Of a stretch of DNA of 64,000 nt, positions 9,250 through 19,506 are shown one piece after another. Position 1 is the stretch's first letter, and every line of letters begins with the position of its first letter. The notes beneath the pieces were generated by a model that searched no databases, had not been told where the DNA came from, and worked only from the letters and a program-made list of their open reading frames with translations. The translations under genes were made by a program, and so were the position numbers. Location: IMG/VR virus record IMGVR_UViG_3300032820_000001, positions 124,001 through 188,000 of that record. The stretch is one strand, 5' to 3'. The DNA comes from a virus.

Positions 9250-12200
9250 CTAACACTCTGAAGAAGATACATCAATAATCGTATCGTTAAACGTTTTTGG
9301 TACGGGGCATTTGCTGCCGTCTTGACCATCAACGGGATCTGAACTTTCCTGTGAACCTTCATCGGTGTCGTCGCACGTCAGCTCTCCGTTGGCGTTAAGG
9401 CCAATACTCTGCAAAAGCATTTGCCCATTAGGATCTTCTAACAATAAATCTAGTAAGCGCGGTAGATCCCTTATCAGCCAAATGAGTGGCATTACAAGCA
9501 GGTAATACCAAAAGCCAAATGGTGTGGGCGGAAAAGGAGGAGAGCCAAATGCACATGGGGCAAAAGTTACCAGAGTGGCAACGCCGCCTTCAACCGTTAT
9601 CCCATTAAGAACAAAGTGAGTTCCTATTGGGTTTTCCGGTGAATTTGGCAATGTCAGATCATCAATAAGTCTAGTTCCTGGCCATGTTGGTACTTCTATA
9701 CACTTTAATTCAAAATCATTAAGTGGATCGGGAACGTTTTCCCATCTCCATATCGGATTGATTGGCATATTCATCACATCCATTATGCTTGTAGTTATAA
9801 AAACGTGAGGATCGAATGTTTTTGTCCAACCACGGAACGTTAAGAGGGGGGCGAGAATGAACATCAATAGGGCCTGCGGGTTGTTCATAAAATTGCCTAA
9901 ATCTGGTAGAAGGGCTCCAAAGTCTGGGGATTTACTTGAGGTCACATCGGTATTACACGGATCTGCACTTGGGCCGTCCTTCCAAAGCCACACAAACATA
10001 TCAAGAATTGCCTTTTTTGTACCGTTGAAGGCTCTGGACATTAATTGATTTTCGGCAACGAGGAGTGTGTATATGAGAACCAGAGAAGATACGTCCCGAA
10101 GATCAAAACAATAATCAAACATTATCTTAAAATTATCATCGGCAACAAGTGCCTTTTCCATGTGTCCTTGTATTTGAAATTTAATTGTGGCGCCTGAGAC
10201 GTCGCTTTTGTCGGGGTTTTTAGCTAGCGCGTGGACGTGCTTCACATTTTCGTCTGGGCCTGTAAGTGGGACGACAGTATAATTAAAGATCCCATGAGTG
10301 TGTGGTGGCCCGGAGCCTTGGGTAGATGTGGTTCTGCCATTTCCGTTCTCGTCAATTTCATACTGGTGATAGTGGCCATCGCCCTCGGTGGTGACACCAC
10401 TGCTTGGATAAAGTGCCCTGTCCTCGCATGCGGTGCCGTCAAGATTTATATCAAGGTTTTCCTTAACACTCTCCCAATCTTCTTCGATGAGGGAGAGGAT
10501 AACCTCTTGATCATTATATGAATAAGATAAAGAAATCCCAATTCGGTCGATGTCATCTTCGTTATTTTTGTTAATAAAGTAATTTTCAATCTTTTCGCCA
10601 TTAGGGAATCGCTTGGTGGGCTTCGTAACCATGTAATTTTTTACATTAAGGTTCGCAGATTCAACCTTGGCATATCTGATGATATCATCATACATATTTT
10701 TATTCACGCCGTCAGCGGAAGAGTCCTGCTTGTCAATACATTTTCCATGCACAACCTCTTTTATTCTGTTCGCAACAAAATCAAATTCATCCTCTAAGAA
10801 ATATCCCATTGCATCTTCCCAATTAGATCGGAAAGATTCTTCATCCAGAGAAGACTCATCAATGTGCCCAGTGTCTGCAAGATAATTAAATTGCTGCACA
10901 ATCTTTGCTTTTACGCCGTTGGGGTTGTCTCCGGTTAAGAAAAGGCCCATATCCCGCTTAAGATTCTTGATAATAAATTCTTTTATGACCGCATCTTTCT
11001 TACTAAAGAACAGCTGGGAAAATGGAATGATTCCTCTTAAAATTAAATCTACAAGATAAATTCGTGCCAGAATTCTCGGAACAGAAGTTTTTAAAGCTTT
11101 GTATAGGGGCGCCTCGTCTAGTTTGTCGGGGCATGATAAAAGGGTAGAGTAATCTTCGGACACCTGCTCTGAGAACGACTCCATATCGATAAGGCGTGGG
11201 GTGGTGTTGATTTTTATAAAGTTTAGTCCAACTAATTCTCCGCCATGGCCATCGTTAGTGCCTGGAACCGTTTTCAGAAGGGGAGAGTCGGAAACCTTAA
11301 ATAGCATTGCCGTAAGTGCTTCTCGATAGATATTATCATATACCGTGGTTTTAAGATCTTCTGGACTTAACTGTAAGTTAGGTGATGTTTGATTGACCAC
11401 AAATTCAAATACATTTTCTTGAGGAGTATATTTTAAATTATCGGGGAGATCATCATCGCACTCGGCGTTGGCGCCCTCGTCATACCCAGCATCAGCTATC
11501 TTCTTTCGGAGATCCGCAGATAGGGAAAAGTCAATGGAAGCATCAAAAGAGAAGGGATCTGCTCCCTTTTTCTCAAATTTTACTGATTTCTTTCCGTCGA
11601 GGGCCGAGCCATATCTTGTTCCGTGGGTTATTGTAGAGTAACTATCCTCAAGAAGAGTTGCGATGCCCTGCAGGTGTGTGGGGGCGCTGAGTAAGCTAGT
11701 TTTAGATTTGGAAAGGATGTTTTTATACCCGCGATTGGAGGTCGTGTTTGTCCTGTCGGCAAAATAAGCTGCGGAATCACCAGAGAGATCATCAGACATA
11801 GAAAAATTTAAATTTGCTTTTTCTAGAGCCTTAGTAGATTCGCCGCCGAGCTTAACAACTGGTTCTGCCACAGTCGCATATTCTTCAGTATAATCAGTAT
11901 AAGGGCCAAGAGCTTTGCCTGGGCCAAGATTTCTAACATCTTCATCTTCTTGAACCGATCTTGGTGGGCGCTTCTCTGGCCAACCCCAGGCAAACCAGTC
12001 AGTTTCTACGACACCGCCTGCCTTGGTGCCGTCGATTTGGCCAAGAAAATTTGTTGGCACAAAACCTTGATCAACGACAGTGCGAAACTCAGGGTTGATC
12101 TGAGTCTCTTCTATCTCTATAACTTTCGAAACCATTTTGTTGCTGGCGTTATCATACACGTCTCTGTGGATTTTCTCCTCTTTCCAAAATACCTTTTTGA

Positions 12201-15200
12201 TTTGGCGAGTTTTTTCATCTACGGAGGTTAATCCCAAGCGGTAAAGAAGAAGATCACTATCATAAGCTAACAGAACTGAAGAAAAAACATCTGAAATTGT
12301 TTTACTTAGTGCTCTCTTTTCAAAATCCGAGAGAGGTGTTGGGGTGGGACAGGCATTGGGAGAGGTGGAATTTTCCGAAAAATCAAAAATCCTCTGAGCG
12401 AGGGCTTTTGCTTTTGCGGCGGCCATGGGAGATAACCCTTGGCCATACACATCTCTAAAGTTTTTGCCCGGTGGGCAGGGATCATCAGATACCGGAAAGT
12501 TTGCAGAAAGAATGTCTGCCATCTGTGTCAATTGATTTATGGCTGCTCTTGCGCCCAGAGCCTCACCAAAAGAGCCAAAAATAGTGGGAATGGTATTAAT
12601 GTTCACGGTGGATGAAGATTTAGTAAAATTGTCTCTAACAATATCTTTAACCTTTCCTATGACTGCATCAGAAGCGGTGCCACCTAAAAGCTGTAGGGAT
12701 TCGTCAGGCTCAAGTGTATCTGTTGTTTTCCTAATAATTTCTATAGTAGTGTTTCGATCCAAGAGCGAGGTGCTTGTGTCCTGTATCGATAATTGTAAAT
12801 CTGGCTCTCCTGGGCCGCCGGGGTAGGCATAAGTTTCTTCAGCAGCGAATGCTTCTTCGGACCACACGACGTCGCCAAGGTTAAGTGTTACGGGGGTTCC
12901 GGGGGCTCCCGCAACACCGCCGGCGCCTGTCACCTTTACTGACGATTTGACGAACTCCATGGACTCTTCTGTGAAGTTATAAAGATCCTTCATTAAGTCA
13001 TCCCCTGCTTCGCCACGCAGGAGCTTCAGGAGAGAATTATCACCCATTGCATCACCAAACGCATCGTTCCATGCAGCGCCCACATCGCCGCCTGCAAGGG
13101 CGCCCTTTGTGAGACCTTGCAATAGTTGCTTCCAGTTTTGGCAATTTAATATATACTCCTCCAGCATATCTAAAAGAAAGTCAGAGAGGGTTTTTATCAA
13201 ATTCGTTATAACGGTTTTCTCAATAAACATGCCAACATTCAGATATGGGTCTTTGGCAAACTTTGGCATCTTAAACATATTTTTAATGTCTTCAATAGTG
13301 GCTTCTGGGTCCATACCAAATTCAACAAGGTCGTTGATAAACTTTACAATCATCGCGCAGAGCTTTGCCAAGTCGACATTTCTATTAAGTATGTCAATGA
13401 ATTTGTCTTCGTCAGCGAGCTTAAAAAGCCGGGCAACAATAATAAATTGATCGCTATTCTTCATGGCCGCAACGGATTTTGCCGGTGAGGGCTCAGAGCT
13501 ACTGGTGAAGGTCGATGGGTTATTTGAGGTGACACTAAGTGGTGTTAAATCAATTGAAGATATTCTATCTATGATTTGGCCCTCGACATCATCAATTGCT
13601 CCAGTAGAAAGACGGTCTCCTACGGAATCGCCCATGCGCCACCAAGCAGACGCCTTTACAGAAAGGCCGTAGGAATTTAAATTCTTATCACTTTCAATTT
13701 TAGCCAACGTTCTCCAGTCTTCGTTTGGTAGAACATAGGGGAAAATACAAATTTCGTCGATTTGTCCGGCGAAGCCCTTCGAGCTTTTGGTGGCCTTCTC
13801 AGATGCAACAATAATTTTAGATCCCGGATCTTTTACAGCAAGTGGGCCTCGTATTCTGGATCCTCTTATTAGTTTTGTTTTAACTTCGCGGCCGTCGATG
13901 ATCAATACAAGTTCGCCAATTGATCCAACCCAAGAAAAGCCAATCTGGTGGAACTTTCCATCAAATATGTCGGCTTCGCCAGAGGAAGAATACTCGGCGG
14001 TTTTGCCATCTGCGGATTTCAAAACTACACTAATATTTCCTTTACTTGTTTTCTTTATTGCGAAAGTGTCTTCATGGGAGAAAATGAATTTTGTGTATCC
14101 TGCGTTGACTTCTCGCTGGTTTGGTATCCCATTGGCTATGTTTGCCATCGTGGTTGTTCTAACGAGGAGAGAAACAGAAAATTTATCTGGGCCGTTGGTG
14201 TATAAATCCTTGGGGTCGAAATCTCCCGATTTTAAAAGGCCGTCGCCATTAAAGGAAACAGCCTTAAAATTATAGCCCTCTGATACGGCTTCGTCCCACT
14301 GCTCTAGGGCCGCCATGATTCCATTCCTATCATCGAACACATCTAGGTTGGCAAAGTTCTCAACCATATCTCTAGTTCGCCAAAGGCCAATCCACTTAAT
14401 TATCTCTTTGCAGTCTGAGGGCATCAGACATTCTATAATTCTTTTGGGAAGGGTGTTGGGACAAACCTTTGAAATAAATGGATCTAACAGGGCCTCTTTC
14501 CAGATCTTCCCGTAATCCATTTCGCCAACGCCTTTGAACATTCCGCTTCCGACATCTAACATTCCACCAAAGGAACTCCCTAAGCCAGCTTTTGGAACCT
14601 TAATTACTTTACCCTCCAACAAAGTCAGTGCATTCCCATATTTATCATAACTCTCTTTAAACGTAGCCTCTAGGCCCTTGTTTAAACCAAGTAATCCTTC
14701 GCCTGTAAATGAATAGTCTCTTGACAGAATCGCCAAAGGTGAGTCCTTGCGGTTTTCTTCTCGTTCCGCGAAGCCGGGTGATATCTTCTCCCTCTCCTTG
14801 AGACTCCTTTCCGACAATTGAGGTGTGCCATGGCCTCCGGCAATTATCCACTCCGCCTCTTTAGGTTTGCCAAGGCCGAGATATTCCTTTTCTCCGGCGT
14901 CATCAATGGATAGATATTTTATCATTGAATCCTTTGGGCTTACGATATAATCATTCGCCATAAAATCTATCGCTGTCTCTTGGGCTGCGTCCACAGTGCC
15001 TTTAACAACTTTGCTGAATGCGGATACATCTGTCTTTGTTTCGTTGGCTCGTTTTTCTTTTTTCTCGATTTCCGTTCCTGGGGCGTTCATTATGTTCGGG
15101 CGCTGGAACTGTTTTGAGAATTTAATATAATCAGTATAGGAATTGGAGGTTAGGGCTGCCAATCCAGCTGGGAGGTTTGCCATCCAAGAGTTTGGATTTA

Positions 15201-16938
15201 GACATTCACTATATTCCTCTTTCCCGAAAAATGCTTTGGAGGCTGATTGGGCGCCCATTAAGTTGGCACTCACATTGAAACTCTCTTTTGCAGCCATTTC
15301 CAGAACCGAAAACTTATTTAAATATCTTAAACAGTTCCCGGTCTTGAGTGGGGAATCGTCGCTGAAAAGTTCTGGTTTAAGAAAGAGGTTTGCTATGAAT
15401 TGGGGGCTAGCCTTGCCTGTTTTTTTTGAAATCCCGCCGTCATAACTGAATATAATTACTCCCTTAAAATTAAATTGTTTATCAGTTACAATTGTTGCTT
15501 GATACTTTGATTCAAATCTGGATTCAATAATATCAGACACGTCAGAATTATTTTCTTGAAGTGCCTTAAGAATTTGATCTGGGACTTCTTTCAGTTGGCG
15601 TAAATCTCTTTTAAAATCATTTCCAAACGTATATACCTGCTTACCTCTTTCCATATCCCCTTTTAGGCTTTGATCCAAATAAAGAAACAACTTCTCAATG
15701 CTTTGCATTTTAGAAGAGTAGTATTCCGCGAATGGTTTTATCAACTCAAAACCCAGAGCGTCATCTTCCAATCTGCTTAATTTAAAATTCTTATCCAAAA
15801 GAGAAACTTTGTCTTGCAAGAGGTCTTCAGATAGAAGAGAATTTAAATTTATGAAATTAAAATCGAATACCGATGCGCCGGGGATGAGGAGACTTATCTC
15901 ACGGGCTTGTTTAGTGGATTCGTGGATGGCGATAACTCTTTTTTCATGTGCGGCCTCTTCCTCGTCTTCAATCCTTTGAGCTTCCTTTTCTACTTGTTCT
16001 GCGGTTAGTCTACGAATGGTAGCAAGGCCGGCTTGTTCTTCATCTGAGAGGAGTGTTTCGGGCTCAACATATGCGGTGCCATATAGGTCCTCAATTGCTT
16101 GTTGTATGCTGCCAGTATCTTGAAGATCAAGATCAAGTCCATATCGCGGGTCTGTAAGTGAGAAAATCGTCTCTGCGTCGGCGTTGGCATATTCCCTTTC
16201 AAGATTATCGGCCAAGTTAAGATCACTGCTCATGGCTGAAATATTGCTGGCCATTCGATACTCTCTCTGGTGGTAGCGTGGTGATTTTAACCTTGCCACC
16301 TGAGCCATTCTCTCTATTGATTGATTACTTCCTTGGAGAGTTGCTATTCTTTGGCTTTCACTTTCCGGAGTGATTACTTGCCGCGACCCGGATGGTTTTA
16401 AGAAGTGTTTTGCTAATTCTTCGTCGACCCAAAACTCCGCTTCATACCAATCCAATGCACTGGAAAGGCCCTCGGCCATATCTTTATCAATTTTCGCTGC
16501 AGCTTCGGAATTTAGATTTTTTATTCTTTCAAGCCGGGCTTTTTCTTCGTCGGCCAATTGCGCCAAGGTAAGTGGTGTTACGGGCCCTTTGCGGGCGACT
16601 CCCTTGTTGAGACTTGTTACAAGGTCCACCTGCTGTAAAATATCTGACCACTTCTGATCAAATTTCATTTGGGAAAGTCTTCGTAAAATTTCTTCCCGCT
16701 TTTCTATCGCATCTTTTTCGACCAAAAAAGCCAACTCTGTCCAAAACTTTTGGTTGTAAGCTCTCTCATCATCTTCGCGTTTCGCGGTGCGTTGCATCGC
16801 TATTTTCTTTTCGACTACCTCTACTGCAGCAACAGCTTCACTGCTAGACAAACCAAAAAGATGCATTGCTGCACCAGCAAGGTGGGCATTTAAATTTTCT
16901 AAACGTTCTTCGTTTTCGTTTTCTGCGTCGGAGGCCAT
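9250..16938 (-). CDS. Giant 2562-aa tail/baseplate structural protein with LamG domain
   Basis: The longest protein in the window. Residues about 1-120 and 300-360 are charged and helical, likely coiled coil. Residues about 912-1070 form a LamG-like domain (FSVSLLVRTTT, FDGKFHQIGFSWVG, LVLIIDGREVKTK, FAGQIDEICIFPYVLP). Residues about 2183-2237 are His-rich (GHYHQYEIDENGNG, PPHTHG, KHVHAL), a pattern seen in marine phage structural proteins and reminiscent of metal-coordinating His clusters in receptor-binding tips. Near the C-terminus are two hydrophobic stretches (ALLMFILAPLLTF and WYYLLVMPLIWLI), unusual for a virion protein. It sits between a hub-like protein and gp25. Very large proteins occur at this locus in T4-like marine phages, but I cannot assign a T4 counterpart. 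Confidence 0.7.
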   Translation of the reverse strand: MASDAENENEERLENLNAHLAGAAMHLFGLSSSEAVAAVEVVEKKIAMQRTAKREDDERAYNQKFWTELAFLVEKDAIEKREEILRRLSQMKFDQKWSDILQQVDLVTSLNKGVARKGPVTPLTLAQLADEEKARLERIKNLNSEAAAKIDKDMAEGLSSALDWYEAEFWVDEELAKHFLKPSGSRQVITPESESQRIATLQGSNQSIERMAQVARLKSPRYHQREYRMASNISAMSSDLNLADNLEREYANADAETIFSLTDPRYGLDLDLQDTGSIQQAIEDLYGTAYVEPETLLSDEEQAGLATIRRLTAEQVEKEAQRIEDEEEAAHEKRVIAIHESTKQAREISLLIPGASVFDFNFINLNSLLSEDLLQDKVSLLDKNFKLSRLEDDALGFELIKPFAEYYSSKMQSIEKLFLYLDQSLKGDMERGKQVYTFGNDFKRDLRQLKEVPDQILKALQENNSDVSDIIESRFESKYQATIVTDKQFNFKGVIIFSYDGGISKKTGKASPQFIANLFLKPELFSDDSPLKTGNCLRYLNKFSVLEMAAKESFNVSANLMGAQSASKAFFGKEEYSECLNPNSWMANLPAGLAALTSNSYTDYIKFSKQFQRPNIMNAPGTEIEKKEKRANETKTDVSAFSKVVKGTVDAAQETAIDFMANDYIVSPKDSMIKYLSIDDAGEKEYLGLGKPKEAEWIIAGGHGTPQLSERSLKEREKISPGFAEREENRKDSPLAILSRDYSFTGEGLLGLNKGLEATFKESYDKYGNALTLLEGKVIKVPKAGLGSSFGGMLDVGSGMFKGVGEMDYGKIWKEALLDPFISKVCPNTLPKRIIECLMPSDCKEIIKWIGLWRTRDMVENFANLDVFDDRNGIMAALEQWDEAVSEGYNFKAVSFNGDGLLKSGDFDPKDLYTNGPDKFSVSLLVRTTTMANIANGIPNQREVNAGYTKFIFSHEDTFAIKKTSKGNISVVLKSADGKTAEYSSSGEADIFDGKFHQIGFSWVGSIGELVLIIDGREVKTKLIRGSRIRGPLAVKDPGSKIIVASEKATKSSKGFAGQIDEICIFPYVLPNEDWRTLAKIESDKNLNSYGLSVKASAWWRMGDSVGDRLSTGAIDDVEGQIIDRISSIDLTPLSVTSNNPSTFTSSSEPSPAKSVAAMKNSDQFIIVARLFKLADEDKFIDILNRNVDLAKLCAMIVKFINDLVEFGMDPEATIEDIKNMFKMPKFAKDPYLNVGMFIEKTVITNLIKTLSDFLLDMLEEYILNCQNWKQLLQGLTKGALAGGDVGAAWNDAFGDAMGDNSLLKLLRGEAGDDLMKDLYNFTEESMEFVKSSVKVTGAGGVAGAPGTPVTLNLGDVVWSEEAFAAEETYAYPGGPGEPDLQLSIQDTSTSLLDRNTTIEIIRKTTDTLEPDESLQLLGGTASDAVIGKVKDIVRDNFTKSSSTVNINTIPTIFGSFGEALGARAAINQLTQMADILSANFPVSDDPCPPGKNFRDVYGQGLSPMAAAKAKALAQRIFDFSENSTSPNACPTPTPLSDFEKRALSKTISDVFSSVLLAYDSDLLLYRLGLTSVDEKTRQIKKVFWKEEKIHRDVYDNASNKMVSKVIEIEETQINPEFRTVVDQGFVPTNFLGQIDGTKAGGVVETDWFAWGWPEKRPPRSVQEDEDVRNLGPGKALGPYTDYTEEYATVAEPVVKLGGESTKALEKANLNFSMSDDLSGDSAAYFADRTNTTSNRGYKNILSKSKTSLLSAPTHLQGIATLLEDSYSTITHGTRYGSALDGKKSVKFEKKGADPFSFDASIDFSLSADLRKKIADAGYDEGANAECDDDLPDNLKYTPQENVFEFVVNQTSPNLQLSPEDLKTTVYDNIYREALTAMLFKVSDSPLLKTVPGTNDGHGGELVGLNFIKINTTPRLIDMESFSEQVSEDYSTLLSCPDKLDEAPLYKALKTSVPRILARIYLVDLILRGIIPFSQLFFSKKDAVIKEFIIKNLKRDMGLFLTGDNPNGVKAKIVQQFNYLADTGHIDESSLDEESFRSNWEDAMGYFLEDEFDFVANRIKEVVHGKCIDKQDSSADGVNKNMYDDIIRYAKVESANLNVKNYMVTKPTKRFPNGEKIENYFINKNNEDDIDRIGISLSYSYNDQEVILSLIEEDWESVKENLDINLDGTACEDRALYPSSGVTTEGDGHYHQYEIDENGNGRTTSTQGSGPPHTHGIFNYTVVPLTGPDENVKHVHALAKNPDKSDVSGATIKFQIQGHMEKALVADDNFKIMFDYCFDLRDVSSLVLIYTLLVAENQLMSRAFNGTKKAILDMFVWLWKDGPSADPCNTDVTSSKSPDFGALLPDLGNFMNNPQALLMFILAPLLTFRGWTKTFDPHVFITTSIMDVMNMPINPIWRWENVPDPLNDFELKCIEVPTWPGTRLIDDLTLPNSPENPIGTHFVLNGITVEGGVATLVTFAPCAFGSPPFPPTPFGFWYYLLVMPLIWLIRDLPRLLDLLLEDPNGQMLLQSIGLNANGELTCDDTDEGSQESSDPVDGQDGSKCPVPKTFNDTIIDVSSSEC

Positions 16939-16953
16939 ACTAATAAATACTCT

Positions 16954-17997
16954 CTAGTCTAGTTTGTGGTGGGTGCTGGCAAACTTTGGAAGTCTTATTT
17001 GTTTGTCGGAAGGGCGTTTGCGGCCTTGTAATTGATCTAAAACTCCCTGGCCGGCTTCTGAGTTCATTGCTCCCAATTCCGCCAGAGACCACGATTTCAT
17101 TTCGGCCTGAAGGAATCTTCCCTCTTCCATGATTTCAGTCCAACCTTCCAGAGAACACTTACCAAGAGCTTGGGGGTTTCCGGGGTCTGGTACATCTGGT
17201 GTACCGTAAAAGGGAGACATGTGAGTTTCCATTGCCACCTTAGTATTAAAGTGGCCCTGAGCAGTCTGCAAGTTCACAACCATGTTTTCTATTCTCGTCA
17301 TAAACTCAAGCATTTTTAATAAAGTGTCAGATAGTGCATTTGCTTTGACCATTGGTTCCAATCGGCCTCCGGCTACCAATTGAACACCTATCTTTCCGGA
17401 TGCATCACCATTAAAAGAGTTTCTCTGGTTGGGGTCTTGGTGAACCATTAATTTTATTCCGCCTGCTGCGTCGCGGGAGATAATTCTTACTGAATCGGCT
17501 TTTATTCCAACTGCGGAACGTTCAGAATAGCCGTCAGGGCTGGGGAGATCAAAAAGAGAATCGATGTCTGTTCGTTGACTCATATAAATCCTGGCTGCGT
17601 CGTTTGATGAAATTCCATAGGAATATTCTTCTTCTACGGGGGCTGCTCCAAAAAACTCTGCAACGGCTTCGATGGACCACTCTCCATCGCCTTGTGGTTT
17701 GAGATTAGCGTTCGGTGTTCGGCCGACAGCGAGGTCAATCATTCCTACTCCAGTATCGACTGTTGGTTTGCCATACTCGCGACCAAGAACAATGCTTGAA
17801 TTATTTTGGGTTTCAAATACTTTCTCCCAAGATTTCTTTACGGGAGTTACTAGCGGGCAAATTTCATTTGCCAGGGAATTGATATATTTTAACTTCCTGT
17901 CTTGCTCTGTGTTGCCAGTATTTGCAAAGGGTTGTTCTTTTGCCTTGTTCGTTGTTGGACTTGTTTGTACTGGTGTAACTGGTTCGTTTTTTGGCAT
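16954..17997 (-). CDS. Probable baseplate hub/spike-associated structural protein
   Basis: The 347-residue protein starts with a low-complexity Pro/Thr/Asn segment and then has a globular part. The stretch GIKADSVRIISRDAAGGIKL resembles the beta-helix entry of gp5/VgrG-type spike proteins, where short repeats of this sort stack into the spike. No lysozyme motif is present. Just upstream is the M15 peptidase gene, and just downstream is the 2562-aa structural giant. In T4 the hub protein gp5 carries its own murein hydrolase; here the hydrolase may be a separate neighbour. Structural role is likely, hub identity is inference. Confidence 0.5.
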   Translation of the reverse strand: MPKNEPVTPVQTSPTTNKAKEQPFANTGNTEQDRKLKYINSLANEICPLVTPVKKSWEKVFETQNNSSIVLGREYGKPTVDTGVGMIDLAVGRTPNANLKPQGDGEWSIEAVAEFFGAAPVEEEYSYGISSNDAARIYMSQRTDIDSLFDLPSPDGYSERSAVGIKADSVRIISRDAAGGIKLMVHQDPNQRNSFNGDASGKIGVQLVAGGRLEPMVKANALSDTLLKMLEFMTRIENMVVNLQTAQGHFNTKVAMETHMSPFYGTPDVPDPGNPQALGKCSLEGWTEIMEEGRFLQAEMKSWSLAELGAMNSEAGQGVLDQLQGRKRPSDKQIRLPKFASTHHKLD

Positions 17998-18000
17998 TTA

Positions 18001-19212
18001 TTAATCTCCTTCGTAAGCGGCGGGGCCTTCTCTTTCTTGGGTGCGTTTTTGTTCTTCCTTGTGTTTTGTGATTCGGATTCCCTCTGAGGGGTCTGCGCCG
18101 CCTTCGTCCGAACAGTAAGGGACACCAGCGGCGTTGTTGCCGTACTGGGCCTGTGCTGTTTCAAATCCCTGGAATTTCAGGGCCACATGATATAACGACC
18201 TCTTCTTTAAAACAAAGGGCTTTGGGTTTAATTTTTTTAATTCTGCGCCGATGTTGCTCCACTGCTCCTCCGAATAGGGGCTGCGAGGTATATCAAAAGC
18301 AAGCCCTCTAAGGTGGTAAGAGCCCAGCGTTTTGCCTTCTTCTGGTTCGATACCGCCGACCCTTGTGTTTTCTGACGCCGTTCGGAAGCCAGAAGAAATT
18401 CTTATATTTAGCCCTGTTTTGTTTGCCAACTGCTCTATTATCCCCTTCGTCTCCGGGGTTAAGCATGCCCAATTAACTTTCTTCGAATAAAGAGAAATAC
18501 TCCCCTTTCCGACCTTCTTATTTGTTTTTACGGGGGAACCATTCTTGTCGGTGAAGAAATCGGCGTTGCCCTCTAATGAAGAATAATCAGGGGGAATGTT
18601 ATTTCCGCCTGTTGGGTTTCCAATTGTTGCAGATGGGTCGAGTGGTTTAATTAAAAATCGGCCCTCTATGTTATCGTGATAGGCATAAACGTAATCATTG
18701 ACGGCGGGGGGTTGTTCATTGTCAACAATCTTATATATCCCCTCCGGTAAAAGGCCAAGCAAAATATTTCTCTTTTTTGCTTGAGGTGATTCTTTTTCTT
18801 TTTCTTTCTTAAATTCTTCGCCGCCGACGCCGGCCATTGACATTTTCAACTCATCCGACTCGCTTCCCACAGAGTGGCCCTCGTAACCTGTTCCGCCTTC
18901 TGCGAGAACGCGGGTTTGCGAGCCGTCAATATCTGGAAGAATTTGTCCTCCGAACACTTGGCCATCGAGCTTCTCTAGGATTTTTATTCTATAAAGTTGA
19001 CATTTAACGCCCTTTTCTTTCGATAAAACATAAAGAGGTATTTCTAGATCGGCCTGATCATAACAAAGGCTTTTAACTTGTGCAATATACTGCTTACTAT
19101 AGTCTACGGCGCTGGCATCTTGGCCAACTTCAATTTGACTATCGTTTACAATCTTTCTTAGGGCACGAGCCTTACTTGGTGGCTGCCTTGTCTTAACGGT
19201 AGAGGCGACCAC
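18001..19212 (-). CDS. Tail-associated M15-type peptidase (D-Ala-D-Ala carboxypeptidase-like)
   Basis: The C-terminal third matches the M15/DD-carboxypeptidase fold: SGFRT around residues 274-278, the zinc motif SYHLRGLAFDI (His300, Asp307) and a final YHVAL (His342). These enzymes cut peptide stems of peptidoglycan. Residues 1-230 have no catalytic motif and look like a structural domain, so the protein is probably a tail-mounted murein hydrolase used during DNA entry rather than a soluble endolysin. It starts with GTG right after the stop of the upstream 97-aa gene and ends 3 bases before the hub-like gene. There is no signal peptide. An endolysin role is the alternative. Confidence 0.72.
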   Translation of the reverse strand: MVASTVKTRQPPSKARALRKIVNDSQIEVGQDASAVDYSKQYIAQVKSLCYDQADLEIPLYVLSKEKGVKCQLYRIKILEKLDGQVFGGQILPDIDGSQTRVLAEGGTGYEGHSVGSESDELKMSMAGVGGEEFKKEKEKESPQAKKRNILLGLLPEGIYKIVDNEQPPAVNDYVYAYHDNIEGRFLIKPLDPSATIGNPTGGNNIPPDYSSLEGNADFFTDKNGSPVKTNKKVGKGSISLYSKKVNWACLTPETKGIIEQLANKTGLNIRISSGFRTASENTRVGGIEPEEGKTLGSYHLRGLAFDIPRSPYSEEQWSNIGAELKKLNPKPFVLKKRSLYHVALKFQGFETAQAQYGNNAAGVPYCSDEGGADPSEGIRITKHKEEQKRTQEREGPAAYEGD

Positions 19213-19506
19213 TTATTCGACCCCCTGAATTAACTCGAATAGATCTTCCTTCTCCTCTCTCGATAATCCTTCGGGGCCGGCGTGGGCATTTGCTCGTTGA
19301 ATAATTCCGGCGATTTTGACAATTTGCTCATTTGATCGCTGAAGAGTTTCAACATACTTGGCTGCAATTGTACCTGCCTCTACGTGTCGGTCATTAGACA
19401 CGGAAATATAATCAATAAGATCATTAAGGAGGCGCTTGGTGACGTCGCGGTCTTCCGTGACATTCTCCAACGCTTGTTCAATTTGTTCTTCTAAATTTCT
19501 TGACAT
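19213..19506 (-). CDS. Small helical conserved phage protein, 97 aa
   Basis: Not recognised with confidence. The protein is acidic and almost wholly helical, with heptad-like spacing across residues 1-80 and a C-terminal SREEKEDLFELIQGVE segment. It lies immediately after the gp55-like sigma gene and immediately before the M15 peptidase, with no gaps, so it is co-transcribed with both. A small-terminase-like or chaperone-like role would fit size and composition, but no motif supports either. Confidence 0.6.
   Translation of the reverse strand: MSRNLEEQIEQALENVTEDRDVTKRLLNDLIDYISVSNDRHVEAGTIAAKYVETLQRSNEQIVKIAGIIQRANAHAGPEGLSREEKEDLFELIQGVE

Noticed and set aside
13787-14275. 162-codon plus-strand open frame
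   Set aside because: It lies fully inside the 2562-aa minus-strand gene, has no ribosome site and no recognisable motif. Treated as a shadow frame, like many others in the structural genes.
9241-16950. AATAAATACT repeated before two structural gene starts (9242 and 16942)
   Set aside because: Only two or three copies, short and AT-rich; on the coding strand it reads AGTATTTATT, which is not the T4 late consensus.
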